DNA from: Palsa-870 sp035937155
GTDB taxonomy: Bacteria > Chloroflexota > Dormibacteria > Dormibacterales > Dormibacteraceae
Assembly (NCBI GenBank): GCA_035937155.1
Contig: DASYVJ010000093.1
Location: 1-30,458, forward strand
Direction of reading: 5' to 3'
DNA length: 30,458 nt
A program made the translations under genes and the position numbers. Position 1 is the first letter of the stretch; every line of letters starts with the position of its first letter. Below are positions 22,309 through 30,028 of the stretch, in pieces. The notes under the pieces were generated by a model that saw only the letters and a program-made list of their open reading frames with translations, ran no database searches and had not been told where the DNA came from.

Positions 22309-23658
22309 GTGAGCCCGACGCGACCGACGACGCGATACGCGAAGAGTGACGACTACAGCATCGGTTATCAGGTTGTCGGCGATGCCCCCCTTGATCTCGT
22401 CTATGTGCCGGGTTTTGTGTCGCACGTCGAAGAGGCGTGGGAGGATCCCGATTTCGCGCACTTTCTGACCCGCCTCGCCTCGTTCAGCCGGCTGATCTTG
22501 TTCGACAAACGGGGCACGGGGCTCTCGGACCGAGTCCCGGTCAATATGCTCCCCACGCTCGAGCAGCGAATGGACGATGTGCGCGCGGTCATGGACGCTG
22601 TGGGTTCGGAACGAGCTGCGCTCTTTGGCGTCTCCGAGGGTGGTCCGATGAGCATGCTGTTCGCCACCACATACCCCGAACGCGCCACGGCACTCGTGCT
22701 GTACGGAACGTACGCAAAGCGTGTCAGCGATGCCGACTATCCGTGGGCGCCCACCGAGGCCGGGCACCGCGAGTTCATCGCCACCATTGAGCGCGAGTGG
22801 GGCGGGCCGGCCCACCTCGAGTCGTGGGCCCCAAGCGTTGCCGACGACGCTCGATTCAAAGAATGGTGGGGGAAGTACTTACGCCTGGGCGCCAGTCCGG
22901 CGGCGGCGCGGGCCGTTCTTGAGATGACGATGCAGATCGACGTCCGAAGCATCCTTCCGGCGATCCGGATCCCGACACTGATCCTGCATCGTTCCGGTGA
23001 CCGCCGCATCGACGTTGGTGGAAGTCGCTACCTGGCGGCACAGATCCCTGACGCGCGATACGTGGAACTTCCCGGAATTGACCATCTCCCTTGGGTCGGT
23101 GACGCCGACGCGATCGTTGACGAGATCGAGGAGTTCCTCACGGGTGCCCGTCACGCTTCCGAACCAGCGCGCGTGCTGGCGACCGTGCTGTTCACCGACA
23201 TGGTCGAGTCCACAAGCCGGGCGGTTCAGCTTGGGGACGCACGTTGGCGCATTCTCATTCGCGACCACGACCGGCTCGTGCGCGCCGAGCTAACGCGCTT
23301 CCGTGGCCGAGAGATCGATCGGAGAGGCGATGGGTTCCTCGCCATCTTCGACGGCCCGGCTCGCGCGATCCGCTGCGCGTTTGCAATCGTCGGGCGAGCC
23401 CATGAGCTCGGAATCCAGGTACGCGCGGGGCTGCACACCGGTGAGCTCGAAATCATGGAGTCAGGTATCGCGGGTATCGCCGTCCACACTGGGGCGCGCG
23501 TCATGAGCCTCGCAGGCCCGGACGAGGTCCTGGTCTCGAGCACGGTGAGGGACCTGGTCGCCGGATCCGGGCTCTCGTTTTCGGATCGGGGCACGCACGA
23601 GCTCAAGGGCGTGCCGGGCAGCTGGCACATTCTCCGTGCGGAGCCGCCGCAACCGTGA
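22309..23658 (+). CDS. Alpha/beta-hydrolase fused to class III nucleotide cyclase
   Basis: The 449-residue protein has an alpha/beta-hydrolase domain (about 10-275). The nucleophile Ser109 lies in FGVSEGGPMS, an acid residue in LILHRSGDRRIDV and a histidine in GIDHLPWVGD. A cyclase domain follows (about 285-440) with metal aspartates Asp297 (LFTDMVEST) and Asp341 (RRGDGFLAIF). The usual substrate-specifying lysine before the second aspartate reads EIDRRGD, so base specificity may differ. The start is GTG at 22309. TATGAT at 22294-22299 would place transcription nearly at the start codon, suggesting a short or absent leader. Its stop overlaps the next gene's GTG by four bases. Likely a hydrolase-type sensor domain controlling cyclic nucleotide synthesis. 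Confidence 0.93.
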   Translation: MSPTRPTTRYAKSDDYSIGYQVVGDAPLDLVYVPGFVSHVEEAWEDPDFAHFLTRLASFSRLILFDKRGTGLSDRVPVNMLPTLEQRMDDVRAVMDAVGSERAALFGVSEGGPMSMLFATTYPERATALVLYGTYAKRVSDADYPWAPTEAGHREFIATIEREWGGPAHLESWAPSVADDARFKEWWGKYLRLGASPAAARAVLEMTMQIDVRSILPAIRIPTLILHRSGDRRIDVGGSRYLAAQIPDARYVELPGIDHLPWVGDADAIVDEIEEFLTGARHASEPARVLATVLFTDMVESTSRAVQLGDARWRILIRDHDRLVRAELTRFRGREIDRRGDGFLAIFDGPARAIRCAFAIVGRAHELGIQVRAGLHTGELEIMESGIAGIAVHTGARVMSLAGPDEVLVSSTVRDLVAGSGLSFSDRGTHELKGVPGSWHILRAEPPQP

Positions 23659-25553
23659 CAGCAAGCGAAGAGCACCCCGCCGAGATCGCAGCTCAAGAGG
23701 AGCTTCTTCGCAGCATCGACTACCTTCGCGACCTCAACCGCGTCGACATCGCGCGACTCATCGGATCGAGTGAGGACGCGCATTTCGATGTAGGCACGGT
23801 CATCGTGCGCGAGGGCGAAGTCGCGGATTCGCTCTATCTACTCGCCGAGGGCACGGTCGAGGTCAGCGTTCTCTCCGACGGCGCCGATCGATCGGTCGCA
23901 TCGATCACGGCACCCGCCACCTTCGGCGACTTCGGCGTGCTGCTCGCAGAACGGACGGCGACGGTTCGCGCGGTAACGGATGTGCATGTCTGGCGCATTC
24001 CGCGCCTCCACTTCGAACGCCTGCTCCGCGAGCGGCCTGAGCTCGGCCTGGCCATTGCCCGCGGGCTCGCCGGCGCTATCGACAGGCGAGATCGCATGAG
24101 GGTGGGCGCTCCGCTCAAGCAGCCTGCGTCGTCTCAAACGATGATGGCCGGGCCTCGGTCTCGACGCTCAGGGCGCTCACGCATCATCGGGGCGGCGATC
24201 TCCATCGGTGTCCCGGCAGCGCTCTGGTTGCTGCCCGCGCCCCAGGGCCTCAGCAACGCTGGTTGGCACATCGCGCTTGTGATGGTCGGTGGGGCGATCG
24301 CCTGGTTGCTCGAACCAGTGCCCGACTTCGCGGTCGCTCTCGGGATGGCGGCGGCATGGATGGCGACAGGACTCGCCCCGCCGGCTCTCGCGTTCGCCGG
24401 CTTCGCCAGCTCCGCGTGGGTGACGGCGGTCGCAGCTCTGGGGATCAGCGCGGCGATGGCGGCCTCAGGCCTGCTGTTCCGCGCCGCGCTGATGCTCCTG
24501 CGCGTATTCCCGCCGACGCACCGCGGGCAAGTTGCGGCACTTCTCGTCGGCGGAGTCGTGCTGACACCGTTGGCGCCCACCGTGTTCGGTCGCGTCGCGA
24601 CAGTGGCACCTGTCGCCCGAGACCTTTCGCAGGCCCTCGGTCACGCCAGGAAGACCGGGGGGAGCGCCTCGATAGCCTTCGCCGGGATTCTCGGCAGCAC
24701 CATCCTTGGTCCTGTCTTCCTGACCGGCCTCGTCACGAACTTCCTGATCATGGGCTTGCTGCCCGCGGCGGAGCAGGCGCGCTTCGGCTGGATGGGCTGG
24801 CTAGTCGCTGCCGCGCCTGCGGGATTGCTGCTCTTGATTGGCTCGGCAGTAACCCTGTTCGTGCTGGATCCGCGATCCGGGATGCGAGCCAGCAGTGTCG
24901 TTAGGCGAACACAGGAACGGTCGCTGGGTCGTGTTTCGAGGCGTGAGCTTGCCTCGCTTGTCGCGATCGGCGTCTTTATCGTCGGGTTGCTGCTGCAACC
25001 AGTCCTGAGGCTGGACATCGCTGTGATCGGGTTGGCCTCGCTGCTGGTCGCAATCGCCGGTGGGGCCATGGACCGTCAGATTTTTCGGTCCGGCATCGAT
25101 TGGGCGACGCTCGTGCTGTTCGGAGTGCTGCTGGGCGCCGGCGGAGTCTTACGGTCTGGAGGCGTCGACCGATGGATTGCGGATCTCATCACGCCAGTTG
25201 CGCGATCGCTTGGCCACCCCGCACTCGTGATTCCGCTACTGACGCTTCTCGTCATCGTCGTGCGACTTGTCCTGCCGATGGTCCCTGCAGGATTCCTCCT
25301 GTTGGTCACGCTCGTACCCGCTGCCCCACAGCTAGGTTTGAGCGGCTGGGTCGTTGGCTTCGTCGTGTCGGTAGCGGTGCTGACCTGGGTGCTTCCGAGA
25401 CAGTACGAGGTGCTTCGCATGGTCCGCGAGATGACCGACGACGAGATGTTCAGCGACCGGCAAGCTCTCGCCGTAGGCGTGTCGATCACAGTGATCGCCA
25501 CGCTGACACTGCTGATCTGCGTGCCTTACTGGCAGGCGATTGGGATCCTGTAG
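23655..25553 (+). CDS. cNMP-binding domain fused to DASS/SLC13-type transporter
   Basis: The 632-residue protein starts with a cyclic-nucleotide-binding domain (about residues 18-140): TVIVREGEVADSLYLLAEG and the phosphate-cassette region FGDFGVLLAERTATVRA, with the conserved R-T-A kept and Asp in place of the usual Glu. A basic linker follows, then about eleven membrane segments (about 175-630) with features of the divalent-anion:Na+ symporter family, including GILGSTILGPVFLTGLVTNF and the second-half motif FGVLLGAGGVLRSGGVDRW. DASS carriers import dicarboxylates, sulfate or citrate. The start GTG overlaps the cyclase fusion (GTGA), so the enzyme making the nucleotide and the carrier able to bind it are translated together. 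Confidence 0.88.
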   Translation: MTASEEHPAEIAAQEELLRSIDYLRDLNRVDIARLIGSSEDAHFDVGTVIVREGEVADSLYLLAEGTVEVSVLSDGADRSVASITAPATFGDFGVLLAERTATVRAVTDVHVWRIPRLHFERLLRERPELGLAIARGLAGAIDRRDRMRVGAPLKQPASSQTMMAGPRSRRSGRSRIIGAAISIGVPAALWLLPAPQGLSNAGWHIALVMVGGAIAWLLEPVPDFAVALGMAAAWMATGLAPPALAFAGFASSAWVTAVAALGISAAMAASGLLFRAALMLLRVFPPTHRGQVAALLVGGVVLTPLAPTVFGRVATVAPVARDLSQALGHARKTGGSASIAFAGILGSTILGPVFLTGLVTNFLIMGLLPAAEQARFGWMGWLVAAAPAGLLLLIGSAVTLFVLDPRSGMRASSVVRRTQERSLGRVSRRELASLVAIGVFIVGLLLQPVLRLDIAVIGLASLLVAIAGGAMDRQIFRSGIDWATLVLFGVLLGAGGVLRSGGVDRWIADLITPVARSLGHPALVIPLLTLLVIVVRLVLPMVPAGFLLLVTLVPAAPQLGLSGWVVGFVVSVAVLTWVLPRQYEVLRMVREMTDDEMFSDRQALAVGVSITVIATLTLLICVPYWQAIGIL

Positions 25554-25703
25554 CGGCTCCCTGCGCCGCCTCGCTCTCAAGGCTGACAGGGGAGGATGAC
25601 GGCCGGCGAAAAGTTCATTCTCAAGCCTGATTACGGCCGCGAACTGGCTCCTTACGGTGACCCACGGAGAAGTTCACCGATGTCCTTCAAGGAGGAGGAA
25701 CAC

Positions 25704-26378
25704 ATGAGCAGTTCGTTTATCGGAAGGTTAGGCGCCGCGGGCGCGATCGCCTATGGCGTGATGGAGATCGTTGGCGACAGCTTGAGCACCACCACGGATT
25801 CGACGCAGACCCCTCAACAGATCGCCGCCTACTTCGCGGCAAATGCGCCGACCACGTCGACCTGGCTCGGCATCTACATCGAGGCGCTTGGCATGTTTGC
25901 GCTGCTCATCTTCGGCGCCTACCTCTGGGCGGCCGGCCGGGATCGCGAGGGTGGGCGCCTGCTGGCGGTCTTGGCCCTGAGCGGCGGCGTCGTACAGACT
26001 GCCGCGATGCTGGCCGCAGAGCCACCAAAGATCGCCCTCTTCTACCGGGCCGCCCAGGGAATGGACCCGCAGGTGGTAGCGACGTTGCAGGACATGCACA
26101 ACGCATTCTTCTTCCTGGGCTTCATGCCGCAAGCCCTGCTCGCCGCCGCAGCAGGCGGGCTGGCGATCCGGACCGGCCTCTTCCCCGCGTGGTTAGGGTG
26201 GGCAGGCATAGTGGTGGCGATCGCGATGCTGGTCTCGATCGCGGCGCCCCCTGATTCGAACTTGCACATCCAGACCAACGTGGTCTTCTTCCTGTGGCTG
26301 GCCGTGACCGGCGGCGTGCTCTTGTGGCGCACTCCGGAGGTGGCCCCTTCCCATTCGAAAGCCCCGGCCACGGTTTAG
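25704..26378 (+). CDS. Multi-pass membrane protein preceding a sensor kinase
   Basis: The 224-residue protein has about six hydrophobic segments and the motif TWLGIYIEALGMFALLIFGA, shared with the membrane protein at 9782. Its N-terminus (MSSSFIGRLGAAGAIAYGVM) recalls the one at 6248. The ATG at 25704 follows GGAGGAGG. It is 13 bp upstream of the kinase gene and probably co-transcribed. That such proteins neighbour both NarL-type systems here suggests a functional tie, either as accessory sensor or as regulated output. Confidence 0.8.
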   Translation: MSSSFIGRLGAAGAIAYGVMEIVGDSLSTTTDSTQTPQQIAAYFAANAPTTSTWLGIYIEALGMFALLIFGAYLWAAGRDREGGRLLAVLALSGGVVQTAAMLAAEPPKIALFYRAAQGMDPQVVATLQDMHNAFFFLGFMPQALLAAAAGGLAIRTGLFPAWLGWAGIVVAIAMLVSIAAPPDSNLHIQTNVVFFLWLAVTGGVLLWRTPEVAPSHSKAPATV

Positions 26379-26391
26379 ATTCGTTCCACCG

Positions 26392-27585
26392 ATGGTGGGC
26401 TTCTTGCGGGCGTCGTGGCGGAGTCTCGCCGCGACGCCCCGATTCGACGTGGTGCTGGTGGCGGTCGTCATCGCCGCCGCCGAATCCGAGATCTGGATTC
26501 CTTCGGGCAGCTGCATAGGCCCCGGCAGCCTTCCAATTTTCTGCAACTTCGGCCAGTCGCTCGGACCCAAGTGGGTCGAGATCGCTTACACCACGTTGGC
26601 CGCCGCACTGCTGCTGCGCCGCCGCGCGCACCCGACGCCGGTACTGCTTCTCATCGCGGGCCTGTCGATCGCGAAATCGTTGATCTGGGTGGGTTCACCA
26701 GGCTTGGGCTACTTCCTCCCGCTGCTCTTCTCCTCATACTCGGTCGGTCGCTACGACCGCGGCCGTCACCCTTGGCTGGTCCTCGTCGCCGCCGGAGCAA
26801 TCGTGCTGGTGACAAGCGCCGTTCACGATCTTCGAGTGCCCGGCCAGACCGCCAGTGGCTCCCTCGCCACGTTCTACTTCGTGGTCCTCGGCGCCCTGCC
26901 GATGGGCCGCGCGTTACAGGCCAAAGACCTCCGTGCCGAGCTGTTGGAAGCTAAGGCGCGGGAGGCGGTGGCGATGGAAAGAGGGAGGATCGCGCGCGAG
27001 CTCCACGACGTCGTGGCGCACGCTGTGAGCATGATCGCCGTCCAGGCGGTGGGTGCGCAAGGCATTGTGCACAGCTCCCCGGATCGCGCCCGCATCGCCC
27101 TTGAGGCGATCGAGACCACGGCCAGGCAGTCACTCGACGAGATGCGCCGGCTCCTGGCCGTGCTCGAACCCGAGGCAGGCACGACCACTCTTGAGCCGGC
27201 GCCTGGCATCGAGGCGTTGAGGCCGTTGGTGGAACGCGTCGTCGCGGCCGGGCAGCCCGTCGAACTACGAATCGAGGGCGTTGGCGATCGACTGAGCCCG
27301 GGACTCGAGTTGACGCTGTACCGGACGGTTCAGGAAGCGCTTACCAACGTGGTGAAGCACGCTCGAGGCGCAGTCACTGAGGTATCGCTGCACCTCGCCG
27401 ACGACCATGTCGACCTGGATGTAGTGAACGGGCCTGGCGAAAACGAGGAGACGAGCGGCGGCGGCCGCGGGCTACTTGGCATGCGAGAGCGCGTCGTTCT
27501 CTATGGCGGGCATCTCGACGCTGGACCGAGTCAGAACGGCGGCTTCCGGGTTCACGCCTGGATCCCGGTTGGACGGACGCCGTGA
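26392..27585 (+). CDS. NarL/DesK-type sensor histidine kinase
   Basis: The 397-residue protein has a membrane domain (about residues 15-165, four to six helices) and a coiled linker (KDLRAELLEAKAREAVAMER). The HisKA_3 helix has ARELHDVVAHAVSMIAVQAV, with His205 as predicted phospho-site. The HATPase domain has VQEALTNVVKHARGA and GGGRGLLGMRERVVLYGG. It has no GAF domain, unlike the kinase at 6925. Its stop overlaps the regulator start (GTGA). The ATG at 26392 lacks an obvious ribosome-binding site, so coupling to the upstream gene is likely. Confidence 0.93.
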   Translation: MVGFLRASWRSLAATPRFDVVLVAVVIAAAESEIWIPSGSCIGPGSLPIFCNFGQSLGPKWVEIAYTTLAAALLLRRRAHPTPVLLLIAGLSIAKSLIWVGSPGLGYFLPLLFSSYSVGRYDRGRHPWLVLVAAGAIVLVTSAVHDLRVPGQTASGSLATFYFVVLGALPMGRALQAKDLRAELLEAKAREAVAMERGRIARELHDVVAHAVSMIAVQAVGAQGIVHSSPDRARIALEAIETTARQSLDEMRRLLAVLEPEAGTTTLEPAPGIEALRPLVERVVAAGQPVELRIEGVGDRLSPGLELTLYRTVQEALTNVVKHARGAVTEVSLHLADDHVDLDVVNGPGENEETSGGGRGLLGMRERVVLYGGHLDAGPSQNGGFRVHAWIPVGRTP

Positions 27586-28238
27586 TCCGGGTGCTCATCG
27601 TCGACGACCAGGCCCTCGTGCGAGACGGATTTCGCATGATCCTCGAGCTCGACGACGAGATTGAGGTGGTGGGAGAGGCCGAGGACGGAAAGGCGGCCCT
27701 GGCGGCAGTCGCGAAGCTGCGACCGGACCTGGTCCTCATGGACATCCGCATGCCCGGCCTCGACGGACTCGAGACGACCCGCCGGCTGATGCTGCAGCAC
27801 AATCCGCCCAAGGTGCTCGTGCTCACGACATACGACGCCGACGAGTACGTGTATGACGCGATGAAGGCGGGGGCAAGCGGCTTTCTCCTCAAGGACGTGC
27901 GCAAAGGACAGCTGGTACGTGCTGTTCGCACGATTGCTGCCGGCGACTCTCTCCTGGACTCGGTGATCACAAAGCGACTGATCGAACGCTTTCTTGGCCG
28001 GAGCCGCCTCCCACCAGATGGCGAGGCGTTGATCCGCCAGCTGTCCAGTCGCGAGATCGAAGTTCTGAAACTCATTGCGGCCGGGCTCTCGAATGCCGAG
28101 ATTGCAGAACGGCTCGTGCTGGGCGAGTCAACCGTCAAGACCCACGTGGCGCGAATCCTCGCGAAGCTAGACCTCAGGGATCGAGTCCAGGCCGTGGTTC
28201 TCGCCTACGAGGGCGGAATCGTGCACCCCGGGTTATGA
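27582..28238 (+). CDS. NarL/FixJ-family response regulator
   Basis: The 218-residue protein has a receiver domain with Asp8/Asp9, phospho-acceptor Asp54 (LVLMDIRMPGLDG), Thr in VLVLTTYDADEYV and Lys in GFLLKDV. The LuxR HTH (LSSREIEVLKLIAAGLSN, then ESTVKTHVARILAKLDL) follows. It is the partner of the kinase at 26392. Its C-terminus RVQAVVLAYEGGIVHPGL closely resembles the frameshifted tail encoded just downstream. Confidence 0.95.
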   Translation: MIRVLIVDDQALVRDGFRMILELDDEIEVVGEAEDGKAALAAVAKLRPDLVLMDIRMPGLDGLETTRRLMLQHNPPKVLVLTTYDADEYVYDAMKAGASGFLLKDVRKGQLVRAVRTIAAGDSLLDSVITKRLIERFLGRSRLPPDGEALIRQLSSREIEVLKLIAAGLSNAEIAERLVLGESTVKTHVARILAKLDLRDRVQAVVLAYEGGIVHPGL

Positions 28239-28440
28239 CAGCCCGTGAGTCCGAGGTGCTGCACCTGGTGGCGCGCGGCCTGAGCAACGCGGAGATCGCG
28301 ACTGAACTACACCTGGGCGAGGCAACCGTGAAGAGCCACGTCGGCAACGTGCTTATGAAGCTCGAACTCTGGGACCGAGCACGCTGTGGTGCTGGCCTAC
28401 GAAAGCGGCCTGGTCAAGCCGGGCGCCCGATCGCAGTAGC
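28235..28440 (+). pseudogene. Second LuxR-HTH tail of a response regulator, frameshifted
   Basis: Directly overlapping the preceding stop codon, the frame MTARESEVLHLVARGLSNAE with EATVKSHVGNVLMKLELWDR is a LuxR HTH without a receiver. After WDRA one surplus base shifts the frame; correcting it gives HAVVLAYESGLVKPGARSQ and a TAG at about 28438-28440, a standard NarL-family ending. This is the end of a different response regulator placed in tandem behind the intact one, probably by recombination in the conserved HTH region. Confidence 0.8.
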
Positions 28441-28495
28441 ACCGTGAACCGCTCCTTGGACTTGGCCCTAAGGTGCGCACGAGCAGCGATGGAGC
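28408..28495 (+). repeat. 88-bp direct repeat, copy 1
   Basis: Runs from the end of the HTH remnant (CCTGGTCAAGCCGG) through CCCGATCGCAGTAGC, GTGAACCGCTCCTTGGAC and GGTGCGCACGAGCAGCGA. Copy 2 is at 29111-29199. The two copies enclose the SnoaL-like gene. Confidence 0.8.
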
Positions 28496-28568
28496 GGATG
28501 CCGGGGCGTTCGAGCTCGGACTCGAGCACGTTTACTGGTTTCGGCTTTCTGCCAGGGGGACACCCCGG

Positions 28569-28596
28569 TTCAACAGAATGAAGTAGGGGTTACTCT
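28569..28596 (+). promoter_or_regulatory. Predicted promoter of the SnoaL-like gene
   Basis: TTCAAC (28569-28574) and TACTCT (28591-28596) are spaced by 16 bp. The ATG at 28604 is seven to eight bases further, so the transcript would be leaderless or nearly so, as for the ArsR operon. Confidence 0.45.
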
Positions 28597-28603
28597 TGCG
28601 TCC

Positions 28604-29050
28604 ATGGCCACACCAGACAACCGCGAGGTGATCGACAGGTTCTACAAGGCACTAAATGCGCGGCGGTTCGACGACATAACCGAGCTCACAGATCCCGACG
28701 TGGTTCAGGAATGGCCGCAATCGGGAGAGCGCATCAGGGGACTGAAGAATTTCCGCGCAGTCTTGGAGAACTACCCCGACCTTCCTAGCGTTGAACCCCA
28801 GCGGGTTGGGGGGGCCGAGGACAAATGGGTGTTGACACCAGCATGGACACCGCTACGGATAACTGGCTCGGGCGACGTGTACACCATTGAGTCGCGGATC
28901 GCCTACTCGAACGGCGAAGTGTGGAGTGGCGTCAGCATCATCCAATTTCGAAACGGGAAGGCATCAAAGCTTACTGAGTACTTTGCAGCGCCTTTCCCTG
29001 CAGCCGAGTGGCGATCGTCCTGGGTGGAGAAGATCGAATCCAATACTTAG
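28604..29050 (+). CDS. SnoaL-like (NTF2 fold) protein
   Basis: The 148-residue product has the N-terminal helix of the family (NREVIDRFYKALNARRFDDI), the conserved TDPDVVQEWPQSGERIRGLKN segment and a C-terminal sheet with IIQFRNGKASKLTEYFAAPF. SnoaL-like proteins include cyclases, isomerases and ligand-binding proteins; no specific activity can be read. It begins with ATG at 28604 without a ribosome-binding site. It is enclosed by 88-bp direct repeats, so it may be a small inserted unit. Confidence 0.88.
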   Translation: MATPDNREVIDRFYKALNARRFDDITELTDPDVVQEWPQSGERIRGLKNFRAVLENYPDLPSVEPQRVGGAEDKWVLTPAWTPLRITGSGDVYTIESRIAYSNGEVWSGVSIIQFRNGKASKLTEYFAAPFPAAEWRSSWVEKIESNT

Positions 29051-29110
29051 GGTTGACGTAGCCAGCCCAGTGTGAGTTGGCAGCTAATGGCGCCGGGGTG
29101 TTCATACCAA

Positions 29111-29199
29111 GCCTGGGCAAAGGCCGGTGCCCGATCGCAGTAGCGCCTTGAACCGCTCCTTAGACTGCCCCTAAAGGTGCGCAAGAGCAGCGAGGGAGC
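29111..29199 (+). repeat. 88-bp direct repeat, copy 2
   Basis: Copy of 28408-28495 with about ten differences. It contains the GTG start codon of the next gene at its end, so that gene's leader is also present upstream of the SnoaL-like gene. Confidence 0.8.
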
Positions 29200-29683
29200 C
29201 GGGATCGAACTCGCAGCCATGAGCGCGGATCAGTTCGAAAAGTGGAAGCCGAGCAATATCGCCGACTACGCCAAGCAGCACACGATCGGCGGCAAGTGGA
29301 CCGCCAAGGATTCGCTGCGCTTGGCTCGTGAGGAGTTCGATCGCCTACTTCCGCAGGGCGTGGCGACTCCCGATCATCGCTTCTTTTCGATGGTCCTTTT
29401 ACCTGATCGGAAAGTAGTGGGCATGCTCTGGGTCAAAGTCGAACGCGAGCCGAGGCTCGCGTCATTCATCTACATGATCGAAGTGTTCAAACCGTTCCGG
29501 CGACGAGGATTCGCGAGCCAGGCGATGAGGTTGCTCGAGAAGGATGTGCGCCGGTTAGGACATGAGAGCATCCATCTGCATGTCTTCGGGCATAACGCCG
29601 CCGCCCGGTCGCTCTACGAAAGGCTCGGCTACTTGCCCACAAACGTCCTGATGCGGAAGCGCTTTCGTACCCGCCACCTGTGA
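29177..29683 (+). CDS. GNAT-family N-acetyltransferase
   Basis: The product of 168 residues (GTG start at 29177; ATG at 29219 is an alternative) shows the GNAT fold. The acetyl-CoA-binding motif A is VFKPFRRRGFASQAMRLLEK (R/Q-x2-G-x-G/A type), preceded by the strand ASFIYMIEV, and motif B ends with LHVFGHNAAARSLYERLGY. The substrate is unknown. Its stop overlaps the next start (GTGA), so it is translated together with the alkyltransferase-like protein. Confidence 0.92.
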   Translation: MRKSSEGAGIELAAMSADQFEKWKPSNIADYAKQHTIGGKWTAKDSLRLAREEFDRLLPQGVATPDHRFFSMVLLPDRKVVGMLWVKVEREPRLASFIYMIEVFKPFRRRGFASQAMRLLEKDVRRLGHESIHLHVFGHNAAARSLYERLGYLPTNVLMRKRFRTRHL

Positions 29684-30009
29684 GCGCTAGAGGTCGGGGA
29701 GGTTCGCCCAATCCGGTTCAGCCGGAAGCTGCCGGTCGGGACGCACGCACCGCGCGCATCGTCGCTCGGGTGCGCGCCATCCCCGCCGGGTTCGTCCGCA
29801 CGTATGGCGACATCGATCCCGCCTCGCCTCGCCTCGTCGGGCGTGTCCTTGCGACCACCCACGATGCCCTCCCATGGCATCGGGTCGTCCGCGCCGACGG
29901 AAGCTTCGCGAAGGGAAGGAAGCAGCGGGCGCTACTGCTTCAAGAGGGCATCCCCATGCGCGGCGACCGCGTCGATCTGCGTCTCGCGCGGCTGCAATCG
30001 AACTTGTAA
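29680..30009 (+). CDS. Alkyltransferase-like (ATL) protein, MGMT DNA-binding domain
   Basis: The 109-residue product corresponds to the DNA-binding domain of O6-alkylguanine-DNA alkyltransferase: RIVARVRAIPAGFVRTYGDI (winged-helix start), VGRVLATTH and PWHRVVRADGS. The catalytic cysteine of the PCHRV motif is replaced by Trp, the hallmark of ATL proteins, which bind alkylated guanine and hand it to nucleotide excision repair instead of repairing it directly. The start GTG overlaps the acetyltransferase stop. Residues 1-22 form a disordered, proline/arginine-rich extension. Confidence 0.92.
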   Translation: MSARGRGGSPNPVQPEAAGRDARTARIVARVRAIPAGFVRTYGDIDPASPRLVGRVLATTHDALPWHRVVRADGSFAKGRKQRALLLQEGIPMRGDRVDLRLARLQSNL

Positions 30010-30028
30010 AGGAACGGCTAACTCGAGA

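Noticed and set aside
28235..28447. Intact 70-residue stand-alone HTH protein
   Set aside because: A single-base shift after WDRA restores a canonical NarL-family C-terminus, so the reading frame given by the ATG is a broken one.
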